Part shown: positions 50,594 to 59,836 of the stretch, piece after piece
Layout: the number at the start of each line of letters is the position of its first letter
Numbering within the stretch: position 1 is the stretch's first letter
DNA from: Streptomyces sp. NRRL WC-3742
GTDB lineage: Bacteria; Actinomycetota; Actinomycetes; Streptomycetales; Streptomycetaceae
DNA: 64,000 nucleotides
Reading direction: 5' to 3'
Assembly: GCF_000720635.1 (NCBI RefSeq)
Contig: NZ_JOCF01000028.1
Coordinates: 1-64,000 of the forward strand
The notes under the pieces: generated by a model
What the model was told of the DNA's origin: nothing
The model's input: only the letters and a program-made list of their open reading frames with translations
Database searches by the model: none
Program-made: the position numbers and the translations under genes

Positions 50594-51952
50594 ATGGAAC
50601 GACCTCGAATCCTGATCGTGGGCGGCGGCTTCGCCGGCCTCGAGTGCGCCCGCCGCCTCGAACGCAAACTCGCGCCCTCCGAGGCCGAGATCTCCCTGGT
50701 CACCCCGTTCAGCTACCAGCTCTATCTGCCCCTCCTGCCCCACGTCGCCGCCGGCGTCCTCACCCCCCAGTCGGTCGCGGTCTCGCTGCGCCGCAGCCTG
50801 CGCCGCACCCACATCATTCCGGGCGGCGCGATCGGCGTGGACCCGCAGTCCAAGGTCTGCGTGGTCCGCAAGATCACCGACGAAGTGATCGCCCAGAGGT
50901 ACGACGTCCTGGTGCTCGCCCCCGGCAGCGTCACCCGCACCTTCGACATCCCGGGCCTGACCGACTACGCCCGGGGCATGAAGACCCTCGCCGAGGCGAC
51001 GTACGTCCGCGACCACGTGATCGCCCAACTCGACCTCGCCTCCGCCACCCTGGACCAGAAGGAGCGCGAGTCCCGGCTCCAGTTCGTCGTAGTCGGCGGC
51101 GGGTACGCGGGCACCGAGACGGCCGCCTGCCTGCAGCGCCTGACCACCGCCGCCACCCACCGCTACCCGCGCCTGGACGCCCGGCAGATCAAGTGGCACC
51201 TGATCGACATCGCCCCGAAGCTGATGCCCGAACTCGGCGACGCCCTCGGCACCGCCGCCCTGGAGGTGCTGCGCGAGCGGGGCATCGAGGTGTCGCTGGG
51301 CGTCTCGGTGGCCGAAGTCGGCGCCGAGACCGTCAAGTTCACCGACGGCCGGGTACTCCCCTGCCGCACCCTGATCTGGACGGCCGGCGTGGCGGCGAGC
51401 CCGCTGATCGGCACCCTGGACGCCGAGACGGTGCGCGGCCGCCTCGCGGTGACGGCCGAGATGCGGGTGCCACAGTTCGAGGGCGTGTTCGCGCTCGGCG
51501 ACGCGGCCGCCGTCCCGGACCTCGCCAAGGGCGACGGCGCGGTCTGCCCGCCCACCGCCCAGCACTCCGCCCGCCAGGGCCGCGCGGTGGCGAACAACGT
51601 GATCGCCTCGCTGCGCAACCAGCCCCTGGAGCCGTACTACCACAAGGACTTGGGCCTGGTGGTCGACCTCGGCGGCAAGGACGCGGTCTCCAAGCCGATG
51701 GGCGTCGAGCTGCGCGGGGTGCCCGCCCAGGTGGTGGCGCGCGGCTACCACCTGATGGCGATGCGCACCAACGCGGCCAAGTTCCGCGTCGGCGCGAACT
51801 GGCTGCTCAACGCGACCGCCGGGGACGACTTCGTCCGCACCGGCTTCCTGGCCCGCCAGCCCGCCCGGCTGCGCGACTTCGAGTACACCGACGCGTACCT
51901 GACGAGTGATCAGGTCCGCTCCCACGCCCAGTCCCTGCTCGCCAAGGGCTGA
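50594..51952 (+). CDS. ndh: Type II NADH dehydrogenase-like flavoprotein
   Basis: A 452-residue two-dinucleotide-binding-domain protein. FAD site ILIVGGGFAGLECARRL is at the N-terminus, the NADH site FVVVGGGYAGTETAACL near 160-180 and the FAD motif GVFALGDAAAVPD near 297-309. PPTAQHSARQGRAVANN and a hydrophobic C-terminal region complete the NDH-2 pattern. It passes electrons from NADH to quinone at the inner membrane face without pumping. AAGGGA precedes the ATG. Confidence 0.88.
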   Translation: MERPRILIVGGGFAGLECARRLERKLAPSEAEISLVTPFSYQLYLPLLPHVAAGVLTPQSVAVSLRRSLRRTHIIPGGAIGVDPQSKVCVVRKITDEVIAQRYDVLVLAPGSVTRTFDIPGLTDYARGMKTLAEATYVRDHVIAQLDLASATLDQKERESRLQFVVVGGGYAGTETAACLQRLTTAATHRYPRLDARQIKWHLIDIAPKLMPELGDALGTAALEVLRERGIEVSLGVSVAEVGAETVKFTDGRVLPCRTLIWTAGVAASPLIGTLDAETVRGRLAVTAEMRVPQFEGVFALGDAAAVPDLAKGDGAVCPPTAQHSARQGRAVANNVIASLRNQPLEPYYHKDLGLVVDLGGKDAVSKPMGVELRGVPAQVVARGYHLMAMRTNAAKFRVGANWLLNATAGDDFVRTGFLARQPARLRDFEYTDAYLTSDQVRSHAQSLLAKG

Positions 51953-51969
51953 CCCGCGGGCGTACGGAC

Positions 51970-51996
51970 GGCCGCCCCTCGGCGCGAGGGGCGGCC
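51970..51996. terminator. Bidirectional terminator
   Basis: GGCCGCCCCTCG (51970-51981) pairs exactly with 51985-51996 over a 3-nt loop, between the convergent NDH-2 and esterase genes. Confidence 0.8.
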
Positions 51997-52006
51997 GCCG
52001 CGCGGA

Positions 52007-53215
52007 TCAGCGCGCGCTCAGGTACATCCCGCTCGCGTCCTGCCCGGCGGTGTTGCGGCAGGCGAAGTCACCGCTGGTGCGCCCCCACAGCAGGGTCAGG
52101 CAGCGCCCGAGCGCGGCCTGACCGTAGTAGTTGGGGTGCATGGACTCCTGCAGCACGCCCTGGGTGCTGTTCAGCCCGCCGTCCAGGAAGCGCGCCCACT
52201 CGCTGGTGGTCGCGGACGGCCCGGTGGAGGCGGTGGGCTGGCTGGTGGCCGTCGAGCAGACCTCGCGGCCCTGGAGCATGTCGGACAGGTCCAGGAACTG
52301 CGCGCCCTTGGCGGCGGCGACGCCCGCCAGCGCCGTGGAGATCTGCGGCACCATCGTGTCGCGCGCCCAGTCGGCGTCGCCGTCCCAGAACGGGCAGCCG
52401 CCGGTGTCGGAGCGGCTCCAGCCGCTCTCGGGGTAGCGCATCTCGGCGCTGCGCGGGATCGGCGACGGGTAGGACTGCAGCACCAGGCGGTAGTCGCCCT
52501 GGGCGTAGCCGGCCCCGGCCATCACGGCGCGGATCTCGTCGATGGCCTTGCCGACGCCCGCCATCGCGGTGGGCATCTTGGAGTCGATCGAGGACTGCGC
52601 CGAGTCGTGGCAGTACGAGTACCAGATCAGGTAGTCCTGCACGCAGTCGGAGATGACGCCGCTGAAGCCGAGGTCGTTGCCGCCGATCGAGAGCGTGATC
52701 AGCTTGACGTTGTTCTGGCGGGCGACGGTGGCGAGCTGGTCGGCCTGCGGGGCCTCGCCCTTGAGCGTCTGGCCGCCGTTGGAGGCGCGGAAGACGTTGG
52801 CGGTGACGGCCCCGGAGCAGGCCAGGTTGATCCGGTTCTGCGCGACGGTCGGGGCGCCGATCACCTCGGCGACGTCCGAGCGGTCGCAGCCGCTGGCGGC
52901 GGTGGCGCCGTACACGGTCGAGGGGTCGGCCGAACTGCCGTTCCAGGCCCGGTCGGTGCCGTTGCGGCTGCCGCTGGTCCCGGCGGCGTTGCCCTTCCAG
53001 CGGCCGGCCTCGCCGGAGATGTAGCTGTCGCCGAGGGTCACGCTGGCGGTCGGCCCCGTGGGAGCGGCCAGGGCAGGAGTGGCGGGCGCGGCGGAGGCGG
53101 CGGGCGCCGCGGCCACCAGCCCGGCCGCGGCGAGCGGCAGGGCGAGGGCGGCGGCGAGCAGCCGTGAACCGCGGCGCGCGGCGGGGCGGGTGATGCTCGA
53201 ACTGTTTTCGGGCAC
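52007..53215 (-). CDS. Secreted SGNH/GDSL hydrolase
   Basis: A 402-residue exported hydrolase. After a signal peptide of about 43 residues, the SGNH blocks are clear: Ser64 in VTLGDSYISGE, SIGGNDLGF, and His360 in MHPNYYGQ. Several cysteine pairs (SGCDR, LACSG, ISDCVQ, SYCHD, GGCPF, REVCS) suggest disulphides as in streptomycete extracellular lipases and esterases. GTG 53215 has AGGAG 8 nt upstream. The substrate is unknown; ester-linked lipids are likely. Confidence 0.87.
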   Translation of the reverse strand: MPENSSSITRPAARRGSRLLAAALALPLAAAGLVAAAPAASAAPATPALAAPTGPTASVTLGDSYISGEAGRWKGNAAGTSGSRNGTDRAWNGSSADPSTVYGATAASGCDRSDVAEVIGAPTVAQNRINLACSGAVTANVFRASNGGQTLKGEAPQADQLATVARQNNVKLITLSIGGNDLGFSGVISDCVQDYLIWYSYCHDSAQSSIDSKMPTAMAGVGKAIDEIRAVMAGAGYAQGDYRLVLQSYPSPIPRSAEMRYPESGWSRSDTGGCPFWDGDADWARDTMVPQISTALAGVAAAKGAQFLDLSDMLQGREVCSTATSQPTASTGPSATTSEWARFLDGGLNSTQGVLQESMHPNYYGQAALGRCLTLLWGRTSGDFACRNTAGQDASGMYLSAR

Positions 53216-53373
53216 GACGGAAACTCCTGCGGCTCGATCCCCCCGCATGGTGGGGACGGGGGGACGCGTCGGGATGGGGAAGGCCGCCGGCCGGTGGCGC
53301 CAAGAAGATGGCATGCTCGCGCAAGCCCGCGCCAGAGGCGTGCACGAGGTTTCCCGCTTTGTTACCGACGGGT

Positions 53374-54711
53374 TCAGACCAGCCGGGAGCGTCCACCGCC
53401 CGTTCCCAGGACCGCCGCCAGATCGTCGGCCAGCCGTCGTGCGTCCGTGGTGTCCAGCGCCGCCGTGGTGAATCTCAGTCCGGGCGGCGACTGGATGCGG
53501 TAGCGCGCGCCGGGAGCCACGACCCAGCCGCGCTGCACCAGCGCCGCCAGTGCCGAGGTCTCGTCCGGCACCGGCACCCAGACGTTCAGCCCGCTCTCCC
53601 CGTGCGCCTCGATCCCGCGCGCGGCCAGTTCGCCGAGCAGCGCGTCGCGCCGGGCGCGGTACGTGGCGGCCACCGCGGCCGCCGGCGCGGCGTCCGTGCG
53701 CCACAGCTCGGCGACGGTGCGCTGCAGCACGTGGCTGACCCAGCCGGCCCCGAGCCGCAGCCGCCCGGCGACCCTCCCGACGGTCTCCGCGTCGCCGACC
53801 GCCACGGAGAGCCGCAGGTCCGGCCCGTACGCCTTGGCCGCCGAGCGCACCACCGCCCAGCGCAGCGGCCCGGAGCCGGCCAGCGGGTGGTAGGGCTGGT
53901 CGACCATGCCGTGCCCGTGGTCGTCCTCGATCAGCACCACGTCGGGGTGCCCGGCGAGGACGGCCCGCAGCTCCTCGGCCCGGCGCGCGGTGAGCGCGGC
54001 GCCGGTCGGGTTCTGCGCCCGGCTGGTGACGATCACCGCCCGGGCACCCTCCTCCAGCGCGGCCGCGAGCGAGGCGGGCAGCGGCCCCTCGTCGTCCAGC
54101 AGGACGGGCGCGGGCCGCAGGCCCATGGCCGGCAGCAGGTCGAGCAGGCTGCCCCAGCCCGGGTCCTCCACGGCGACGGCGTCCCCGGGGCGCAGCCAGG
54201 CGCCGAGGATGCGCTCGACGGCGTCGAGGGAGCCGGAGGCGACGACGATCGGCCCGCCGGGTAGTGCGTCGGCCTCGAAGGAGGCGCGGGCGAGGTCGAG
54301 GAGCTCGGGCACGGCGGCGGCGCTGCCGTACAGGACGGGCGAGGTGCGGGCGGACTCGGCGGCGGCCGCGAGGGCCGCGCCGAGGTCGGGCAGCAGGGCC
54401 GGGTCCGGGTTGCCGGTGGAGAGGTCCCGCGCGTGCGGGGGGACGGGCACCTGGATCTGGTCGCGGGGGGTGAGGGAGGGGCGGGGCAGGACGCGGCTGC
54501 CGCGGCGCCCGGCCGTCTCGATCACTCCGCGGTCGCGCAGCAGCCGGTAGGCGGCGGCGACGGTGTTGGGGTTGACGCCGAGTTCGGCGGCGAGGTCGCG
54601 CAGCGGGGGAAGCGCGGTGCCGGGGGCGATCAGGCCCCGGCTGACTCCCTGTTCGATGTGGGCCGCGATCTCACTGGCGCGTCGCCCTTTGAGCGGATAG
54701 TCTCCTAGCAC
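53374..54711 (-). CDS. MocR-type (GntR-aminotransferase) regulator
   Basis: A 445-residue fusion: an N-terminal GntR winged helix (ASEIAAHIEQGVSRGLIAPG, LGVNPNTVAAAYRLLRDRGV) and a fold-I aminotransferase domain with the PLP lysine in RSAAKAYGPDLRLS. MocR members such as PdxR sense PLP. It diverges from a pyridoxamine-phosphate-oxidase-like gene, which suits PLP homeostasis. GTG 54711 lacks a ribosome binding site; CATAAT ends 7 nt upstream. Confidence 0.9.
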   Translation of the reverse strand: MLGDYPLKGRRASEIAAHIEQGVSRGLIAPGTALPPLRDLAAELGVNPNTVAAAYRLLRDRGVIETAGRRGSRVLPRPSLTPRDQIQVPVPPHARDLSTGNPDPALLPDLGAALAAAAESARTSPVLYGSAAAVPELLDLARASFEADALPGGPIVVASGSLDAVERILGAWLRPGDAVAVEDPGWGSLLDLLPAMGLRPAPVLLDDEGPLPASLAAALEEGARAVIVTSRAQNPTGAALTARRAEELRAVLAGHPDVVLIEDDHGHGMVDQPYHPLAGSGPLRWAVVRSAAKAYGPDLRLSVAVGDAETVGRVAGRLRLGAGWVSHVLQRTVAELWRTDAAPAAAVAATYRARRDALLGELAARGIEAHGESGLNVWVPVPDETSALAALVQRGWVVAPGARYRIQSPPGLRFTTAALDTTDARRLADDLAAVLGTGGGRSRLV

Positions 54712-54718
54712 AAAGCAG

Positions 54719-54735
54719 ATTATGCACTAGTACAT
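54719..54735. promoter_or_regulatory. MocR promoter and operator-like palindrome
   Basis: On the minus strand CATAAT (54724-54719) is a -10 for the MocR gene. ATGCACTAGTACAT (54722-54735), a palindrome with one mismatched pair, overlaps it and precedes the rightward gene. It probably serves both. Confidence 0.5.
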
Positions 54736-54745
54736 AGAGGTTGTC

Positions 54746-55429
54746 ATGTCGGTCCACACAGCAGACGCCACGGCGGGCGCGCCCGGCTACTCCCGCACCC
54801 CCCGCACCACCCCCACCCGCTACAAGGACCGCGCGACCTGGGAGCAGGAGGCCATCCACGCCATCCTCGACGCCTCCTACATCTGCCACCTCGGCTTCGT
54901 CGCCAACGGCGCCCCGGTCGTCCTGCCGACCATCTTCGCCCGGGTCGGCAGCCGGCTCTACGTCCACGGCTCCACCGGCAGCCGCCCGCTGCGCGGCGCC
55001 TCCGACGAGCAGGGCCTGCCCGTCTGCGTCACCGTCACCCTCGTCGACGCCCTGGTGCTGACCAAGTCCGCCTTCAACCACTCGGTGAACTTCCGCTCGG
55101 TCGTCGCCCACGGCACCGCGTACCAGGTCACCGACCCCGAGGAGCTGGACGTCGCCCTGGCCGCGCTGGTCGACCACACCGTCCCCGGCCGCTCCGCCGA
55201 GGTCCGCCCGGCCAACCCCAAGGAGCTGGCCGCCACCGCGGTCATCCGCCTCGACCTGGACGAGGTCTCCGCCAAGACCCGCGAGGACGGCGCCAACGAC
55301 GACCCGGAGGACCTCGACCTGCCCCACTGGGCCGGCCTGATCCCGGTCACCACCGTGCACGGCGCCCCCGAGCCGGCCGCCCACACCACCGTCCCGCTGC
55401 CCGCGCACCTGAGCGCCTACCCCCGCTGA
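54746..55429 (+). CDS. Pyridoxamine 5'-phosphate oxidase-like flavin protein
   Basis: A 227-residue split-barrel FMN-binding protein of the PNPOx-like family (ICHLGFVANGAPVVLPTIFARVGSRLYVHG, then SAFNHSVNFRSVVAHG). It diverges from a MocR regulator, so a link to vitamin B6 or other flavin chemistry is plausible. True PNPOx is shorter and has conserved C-terminal PLP residues not obvious here. AGAGG precedes the ATG. It is followed 13 bp later by a second split-barrel gene. Confidence 0.8.
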   Translation: MSVHTADATAGAPGYSRTPRTTPTRYKDRATWEQEAIHAILDASYICHLGFVANGAPVVLPTIFARVGSRLYVHGSTGSRPLRGASDEQGLPVCVTVTLVDALVLTKSAFNHSVNFRSVVAHGTAYQVTDPEELDVALAALVDHTVPGRSAEVRPANPKELAATAVIRLDLDEVSAKTREDGANDDPEDLDLPHWAGLIPVTTVHGAPEPAAHTTVPLPAHLSAYPR

Positions 55430-55442
55430 CCAGGGAGTCCCC

Positions 55443-56102
55443 ATGCTGATCCGCACCTGGGACCGCGGCGACGAACAGGAGTGGCGCGCCTGGCTGGCCG
55501 AGGGCCGCGACTTCGGCCTGCTCGCCGCCAACGGCGGGCCCGACGAGGGGCCGGTCCTCGTCCCCACCCACTTCCTCCTGGACGCCGACCGCGGCGAGAT
55601 CCTGCTCCACCTGGCCGCGCCCAACCCGCTGCTGGCCGCCGTCCGCGCCGACCCGCACGTCACCCTCGCCGTCACCGACGGCTACGCCTTCGCCCCCGGC
55701 CACTGGCGCGGCTCCCCGGGCACGCCCACCAGCTACTACGCCTCCGTGCACTTCCACTGCACCGCCGAGATCGTGGAGTCCCCCGCCGCCAAGGCGGAGC
55801 TCCTCAACCGCCAGCTGGCGCACTTCCAGCCGGAGACGCCCGAGGTCCGCGTCGTGCCCGGCGAGGGCGAACTGGCCCGCCAGCTGCCCGGCATGCGGGG
55901 GCTGCGCCTGAGCGTGCGCGAGGTCCGGGCCAAGTTCAAGTACGACGACAAGAAGCGCCCCAAGGAGCAGCACGCCATCGCCGACCTGCTCGCCGAACGC
56001 GCCGAGGGCCCCGGCCGCGCCCGCGACCAGTACGCCGGCGCCCGCACCCAGCTGCTGCGCCGTCACCAGCTGCGCACGGCGGCCGCTCGCACCTCCGGCT
56101 GA
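55443..56102 (+). CDS. FMN-binding split-barrel protein, PaiB-like
   Basis: A 219-residue protein resembling FMN-binding negative transcriptional regulators: PVLVPTHFLLDADRGEILLHLAAPNPLLAAV, TPTSYYASVHFHCTAEIV and KAKFKYDDKKRPKEQHAI-like C-terminal segments. PaiB relatives affect sporulation or protease genes in Bacillus, but DNA binding is not evident here. GGGAG before the ATG. It is co-directional with, and probably cotranscribed with, the preceding flavin protein. Confidence 0.75.
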   Translation: MLIRTWDRGDEQEWRAWLAEGRDFGLLAANGGPDEGPVLVPTHFLLDADRGEILLHLAAPNPLLAAVRADPHVTLAVTDGYAFAPGHWRGSPGTPTSYYASVHFHCTAEIVESPAAKAELLNRQLAHFQPETPEVRVVPGEGELARQLPGMRGLRLSVREVRAKFKYDDKKRPKEQHAIADLLAERAEGPGRARDQYAGARTQLLRRHQLRTAAARTSG

Positions 56103-56220
56103 CCTGGCATCACCCGATCGGGCCCCGCCATTGGGCGCGGACCCGCCGCCACTGCTCGAATGTGAGACGAATCCTGCCCACTCGGCCGTAGGAGCGGGCC
56201 CGTCCACTCGGGGAGCGCGC

Positions 56221-57630
56221 TTGTCCACACCCACCAGCCACCGGGGCGGCGAGGCCCACCTCGGCCACGTGGTGTTCATCTCCGCGGCCGCCGCGATGGG
56301 CGGCTTCCTGTTCGGTTACGACAGCGCGGTGATCAACGGCGCCGTGACGGGCATCCAGAAGCACTTCGCGGTGGGCCACGGCACCACCGCCTTCGTGGTG
56401 GCCATCGCGCTGCTCGGCTCGGCCGCCGGCGCGGTGGTCGCCGGCCGCCTGGCCGACCACCTGGGCCGGGTGCGCACGATGCTGCTGGCCGCCGCGCTGT
56501 TCGCGGCCAGCGGCGTCGGCTCGATGTTCCCGCCGAACATCGAGACCCTGGCCACCTGGCGCGTGGTGGGCGGCATCGCGATCGGCATCGCCTCGGTGAT
56601 CGCGCCCACCTACATCGCCGAGGTCGCCCCCACCGCCTACCGGGGCCGGCTCGCCTCCTTCCAGCAGATGGCGATCGTGCTGGGCATCACCGTCTCCCAG
56701 CTGGCGAACTGGGCGCTGAACCAGGCCGCCGGGGGCGAGTCCACCGGCCACCTCGGCGGCATCCAGGCGTGGCAGTGGATGCTCGGTGTGGAGACCGTCC
56801 CCGCCCTGGTGTACGGCCTGATGGCGCTGTCCATCCCCGAGTCCCCGCGCTTCCTGATCGCCGACCACCGCGAGGCGCAGGCCCGCAAGGTGCTGGTGGA
56901 GGTGGAGGGCGAGGACGTGGACCTCGACGCCCGGGTGGCGGAGATCCGCAGGGTGCTGGAGTCCGCCCACAAGCCGCGGCTCAGGGACCTGCTGGGCGGG
57001 CGCTTCGGCCTGCTGCCGATCGTCTGGGTCGGCATCGGCGCCTCGGTGTTCCAGCAGTTCGTCGGCATCAACGTGATCTTCTACTACTCCTCCTTCCTGT
57101 GGCAGTCGGTGGGCATCAACGAGTCCAACTCCCTGCTGATCAGCCTCTCCACCTCGATCATCAACGTGATCGGCACGGTGATCGCGATGGCCCTGGTGGA
57201 CCGCATCGGCCGCAAGCCGCTGGCGCTGGCCGGCTCCATCGGCATGGCGGCCGCGCTGGGCACCGCCGCCTGGGCGTTCTCCTACCGCAACGGCACCGGC
57301 GACACCGCGACCCTGGACGACACCCATGCCACCGTCGCTCTGGTCGCCGCCCACGTGTTCGTCCTCTGCTTCGCCTTCTCCTGGGGCGTGGTGGTGTGGG
57401 TGCTGCTCGGCGAGATGTTCCCCAACCGCATCCGGGCACTGGCCCTGTCGGTGGCCGCCTCGGCCCAGTGGATCGCCAACTGGGCCATCACCGTCAGCTT
57501 CCCGGACCTCGCCGACTGGAACCTCTCCGCCACGTACGTCATCTACGCCGCCTTCGCGCTGCTCTCCATCCCGTTCGTGGCCTTCTGCATCAGGGAGACC
57601 AAGGGCCGCGCCCTGGAGGAGATGGGCTGA
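56221..57630 (+). CDS. MFS sugar porter
   Basis: A 469-residue, 12-helix sugar transporter. Family signatures are GGFLFGYDSAVINGAV, PTYIAEVAPTAYRGRLASFQQ, IPESPRFLI, RIGRKPLALAG, LGEMFPNRIRALA and the C-terminal RETKGRALEEM (PETKG motif). It is a proton-coupled monosaccharide importer by family. TTG at 56221 has GGGGAG 5 nt upstream. It is followed by a dienelactone hydrolase gene. Confidence 0.9.
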   Translation: MSTPTSHRGGEAHLGHVVFISAAAAMGGFLFGYDSAVINGAVTGIQKHFAVGHGTTAFVVAIALLGSAAGAVVAGRLADHLGRVRTMLLAAALFAASGVGSMFPPNIETLATWRVVGGIAIGIASVIAPTYIAEVAPTAYRGRLASFQQMAIVLGITVSQLANWALNQAAGGESTGHLGGIQAWQWMLGVETVPALVYGLMALSIPESPRFLIADHREAQARKVLVEVEGEDVDLDARVAEIRRVLESAHKPRLRDLLGGRFGLLPIVWVGIGASVFQQFVGINVIFYYSSFLWQSVGINESNSLLISLSTSIINVIGTVIAMALVDRIGRKPLALAGSIGMAAALGTAAWAFSYRNGTGDTATLDDTHATVALVAAHVFVLCFAFSWGVVVWVLLGEMFPNRIRALALSVAASAQWIANWAITVSFPDLADWNLSATYVIYAAFALLSIPFVAFCIRETKGRALEEMG

Positions 57631-57678
57631 TGCACGCCGACCCGCGCCGCACGCGGCCCGAGCCACCGAGAGGAAGCC

Positions 57679-58380
57679 ATGACTGACCAGGGCGGCTCCC
57701 GGCAGAACGTCACCTTCCCGAGCAACGGCCGTACCGCGCACGGCTATCTGGCCCGCCCGCCGCAGGGCGTCGGCCCGGGCGTGGTGCTGGTGCAGGAGTG
57801 GTGGGGCCTGACCTCGCACGTCGCGGCGATGGCCGACCGCCTCGCCGCCGAGGGGTTCACCGTCCTCGCCCCGGACCTCTTCGGCGGCGCGACCACGCAC
57901 GACGGCACCGAGGCGGCCCGCTTCAAGCGCGAACTGCCCGTCGAGCGGGCCGTGGAGGACCTCTCCGGCGCGGTCGGCTTCCTGCTCGCCCAGGACGGCG
58001 TGGTGGGCGACGCGGTCGGCGCCGTGGGGTTCTGCATGGGCGGCGGCTTCGCCCTGCTGCTCGCCGCCCACGAGGGCGACCGGGTGGCCGCGGTGGTGCC
58101 GTTCTACGGCCTGCCGCCCGACCCGGACTTCGACTACCGCGGCCTGACCGCCCATGTCCTCGGCCACTTCGGCGAGTTGGACGGCTCGCTGCCGATGGCC
58201 GTGGTCGACGAGGCGGCGATCCGCATCGGCGAGGCGACCGACGTCCGCCCCGAGTTCCACTTCTACCCGGCCGGCCACGCCTTCATGAACGACGAGAACC
58301 TGATCGGCACCTACGACCCGCTCCAGGCCCGGATCGCCTGGCGCCGCACCCTCACCTTCCTGTCCGGCCACCTGGGTTGA
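57679..58380 (+). CDS. Dienelactone hydrolase-family protein
   Basis: A 233-residue alpha/beta hydrolase with the DLH-type nucleophile Cys119 (GFCMGGGFAL), Asp168 (ELDGS) and His200 (YPAGHAF); Glu40 in VLVQEWWG matches the residue that polarises the nucleophile in DLH. It would open dienelactones of chlorocatechol pathways, but no such pathway is encoded here, so another ester is likely. GAGGAAG lies before the ATG. Confidence 0.88.
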   Translation: MTDQGGSRQNVTFPSNGRTAHGYLARPPQGVGPGVVLVQEWWGLTSHVAAMADRLAAEGFTVLAPDLFGGATTHDGTEAARFKRELPVERAVEDLSGAVGFLLAQDGVVGDAVGAVGFCMGGGFALLLAAHEGDRVAAVVPFYGLPPDPDFDYRGLTAHVLGHFGELDGSLPMAVVDEAAIRIGEATDVRPEFHFYPAGHAFMNDENLIGTYDPLQARIAWRRTLTFLSGHLG

Positions 58381-58455
58381 GCCCTCTCCCGCACCCTCCC
58401 CATCAGGCCCGAAAACCCGATGGACAGCTGTACGAACCCAGGCCATAGTCACCGG

Positions 58456-59769
58456 GTGCCGACCCCCGACTCCCCCGATTCCCCCGACTCCCCTGCTGCC
58501 TCCCCCGACTCCCCCTCCCCGGGCCGCCGCTACGCCTGGGCGAGCCGCAACTTCCGCATCCAGACCACGGCCACCGTCGTCAGCGGCCTCGGCAACGCCG
58601 GCGCCCCCATCGCCACCGCGTTCGCCGTCCTCGGCAACGGCGGCTCCGCCACCGAGGTCGGCTACGTCACCGCCGCCCGCCTGGTGCCCACCGTCCTGCT
58701 CCTGGTGCTCGGCGGCGCCCTCGCCGACCGCTTCCCCCGCCACCGGATCATGGTCGGCGCCAACCTGTTCAGCGGCGTCGCCCAGGCCGTCCTGGCCGCC
58801 CTGGTCCTGGCCGGGAACGTACAGCTGTGGCAGCTGCTGGTGCTCTCCGCGGCCGGCGGCGCCGGGTACGCCCTCTACTCCCCGGCCTCCGGCGGCATGA
58901 TCATGCAGGCCGTCCCCCAGGAGTACGCCGCCAAGGCGTTCTCGGTCTTCCGGATGGGCCTGAACGCCTCCCAGATCGGCGGCGCCGCCCTCGGCGGGGC
59001 GCTCACCACGGCCGTGGGCCCGGGCTGGGTGCTCGCCCTGGACGCCCTGTGCTTCCTGATCGCCGCCTCCCTGCGCTTCCTCCTCGAACCCGAGACGGCC
59101 CCCGCCCCCGGCGGCAGCAGCATGCTGCGGGACCTGCACGAGGGCTGGCGGGAGTTCGTCTCCCGCCGCTGGCTCTGGGGGATCGTCCTGCAGTTCTCCG
59201 TCCTGGTCGCCTGCACCGGCGCCGTCGAGTCGGTGTACGGGCCCGTCGTCGCCGAGGAGCGGCTCGGCGGCGCGGGCAGCTGGGGCCTGGCGATGGCCGC
59301 GTTCGGCACGGGCCTGGTCGCCGCCGGGGTGCTGATGGCCCGCTGGCGCCCCCGCCGCCTGCTGCTGGTCGGCAACTGGGGCGTCTTCCTGTTCGGCGTG
59401 CCCGCGCTCGCGCTGGCGGCGAACGCGCCCCTGTCCGTGCTGACCGCGGCGATGTTCCTCTCCGGGGTCGGCGTCACCGTCTTCGGCGTCAACTGGATGG
59501 TCGCCCTCCAGCAGGAGATCCCCGAGGAGGCGTTCTCCCGGATCGTCGCCTACGACGAACTGGGCTCCTACTCGCTCTCCCCGGTCGGCACCGCCCTGGC
59601 CGGCCCGGCCGCCGCCGCCCTCGGCCTGAACGGCGCCCTGTGGGCCTGCGCCGCGCTCTGCCTGCTGCTCAGCGCCGCCGTCCTGGTCGACCCCCAGGTC
59701 CGCCGGCTGAGCAGGCGGAGCACGACGGACGCAACGGAGGTCGCGCGCGAGCGGGCGACCGCGCCGTGA
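58456..59769 (+). CDS. MFS transporter (DHA3-like exporter)
   Basis: A 437-residue permease with about 12 helices (GGALADRFPRHRIMVGANL is motif A). The head has a Ser/Pro/Asp run (DSPDSPDSP) produced by 9-bp DNA repeats. I chose GTG 58456: CATAGT at 58444-58449 ends 6 nt before it, fitting a leaderless message; ATG 58420 is the alternative. It resembles enterobactin- or macrolide-type exporters; the substrate is unknown. Confidence 0.83.
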   Translation: MPTPDSPDSPDSPAASPDSPSPGRRYAWASRNFRIQTTATVVSGLGNAGAPIATAFAVLGNGGSATEVGYVTAARLVPTVLLLVLGGALADRFPRHRIMVGANLFSGVAQAVLAALVLAGNVQLWQLLVLSAAGGAGYALYSPASGGMIMQAVPQEYAAKAFSVFRMGLNASQIGGAALGGALTTAVGPGWVLALDALCFLIAASLRFLLEPETAPAPGGSSMLRDLHEGWREFVSRRWLWGIVLQFSVLVACTGAVESVYGPVVAEERLGGAGSWGLAMAAFGTGLVAAGVLMARWRPRRLLLVGNWGVFLFGVPALALAANAPLSVLTAAMFLSGVGVTVFGVNWMVALQQEIPEEAFSRIVAYDELGSYSLSPVGTALAGPAAAALGLNGALWACAALCLLLSAAVLVDPQVRRLSRRSTTDATEVARERATAP

Positions 59770-59836
59770 GCGCCCCGTGCGCCCCGCGTGCGCCAGCCGG
59801 TGAGCAACCGGTGGTGCCCCTGGGGCGTCCGACCAG

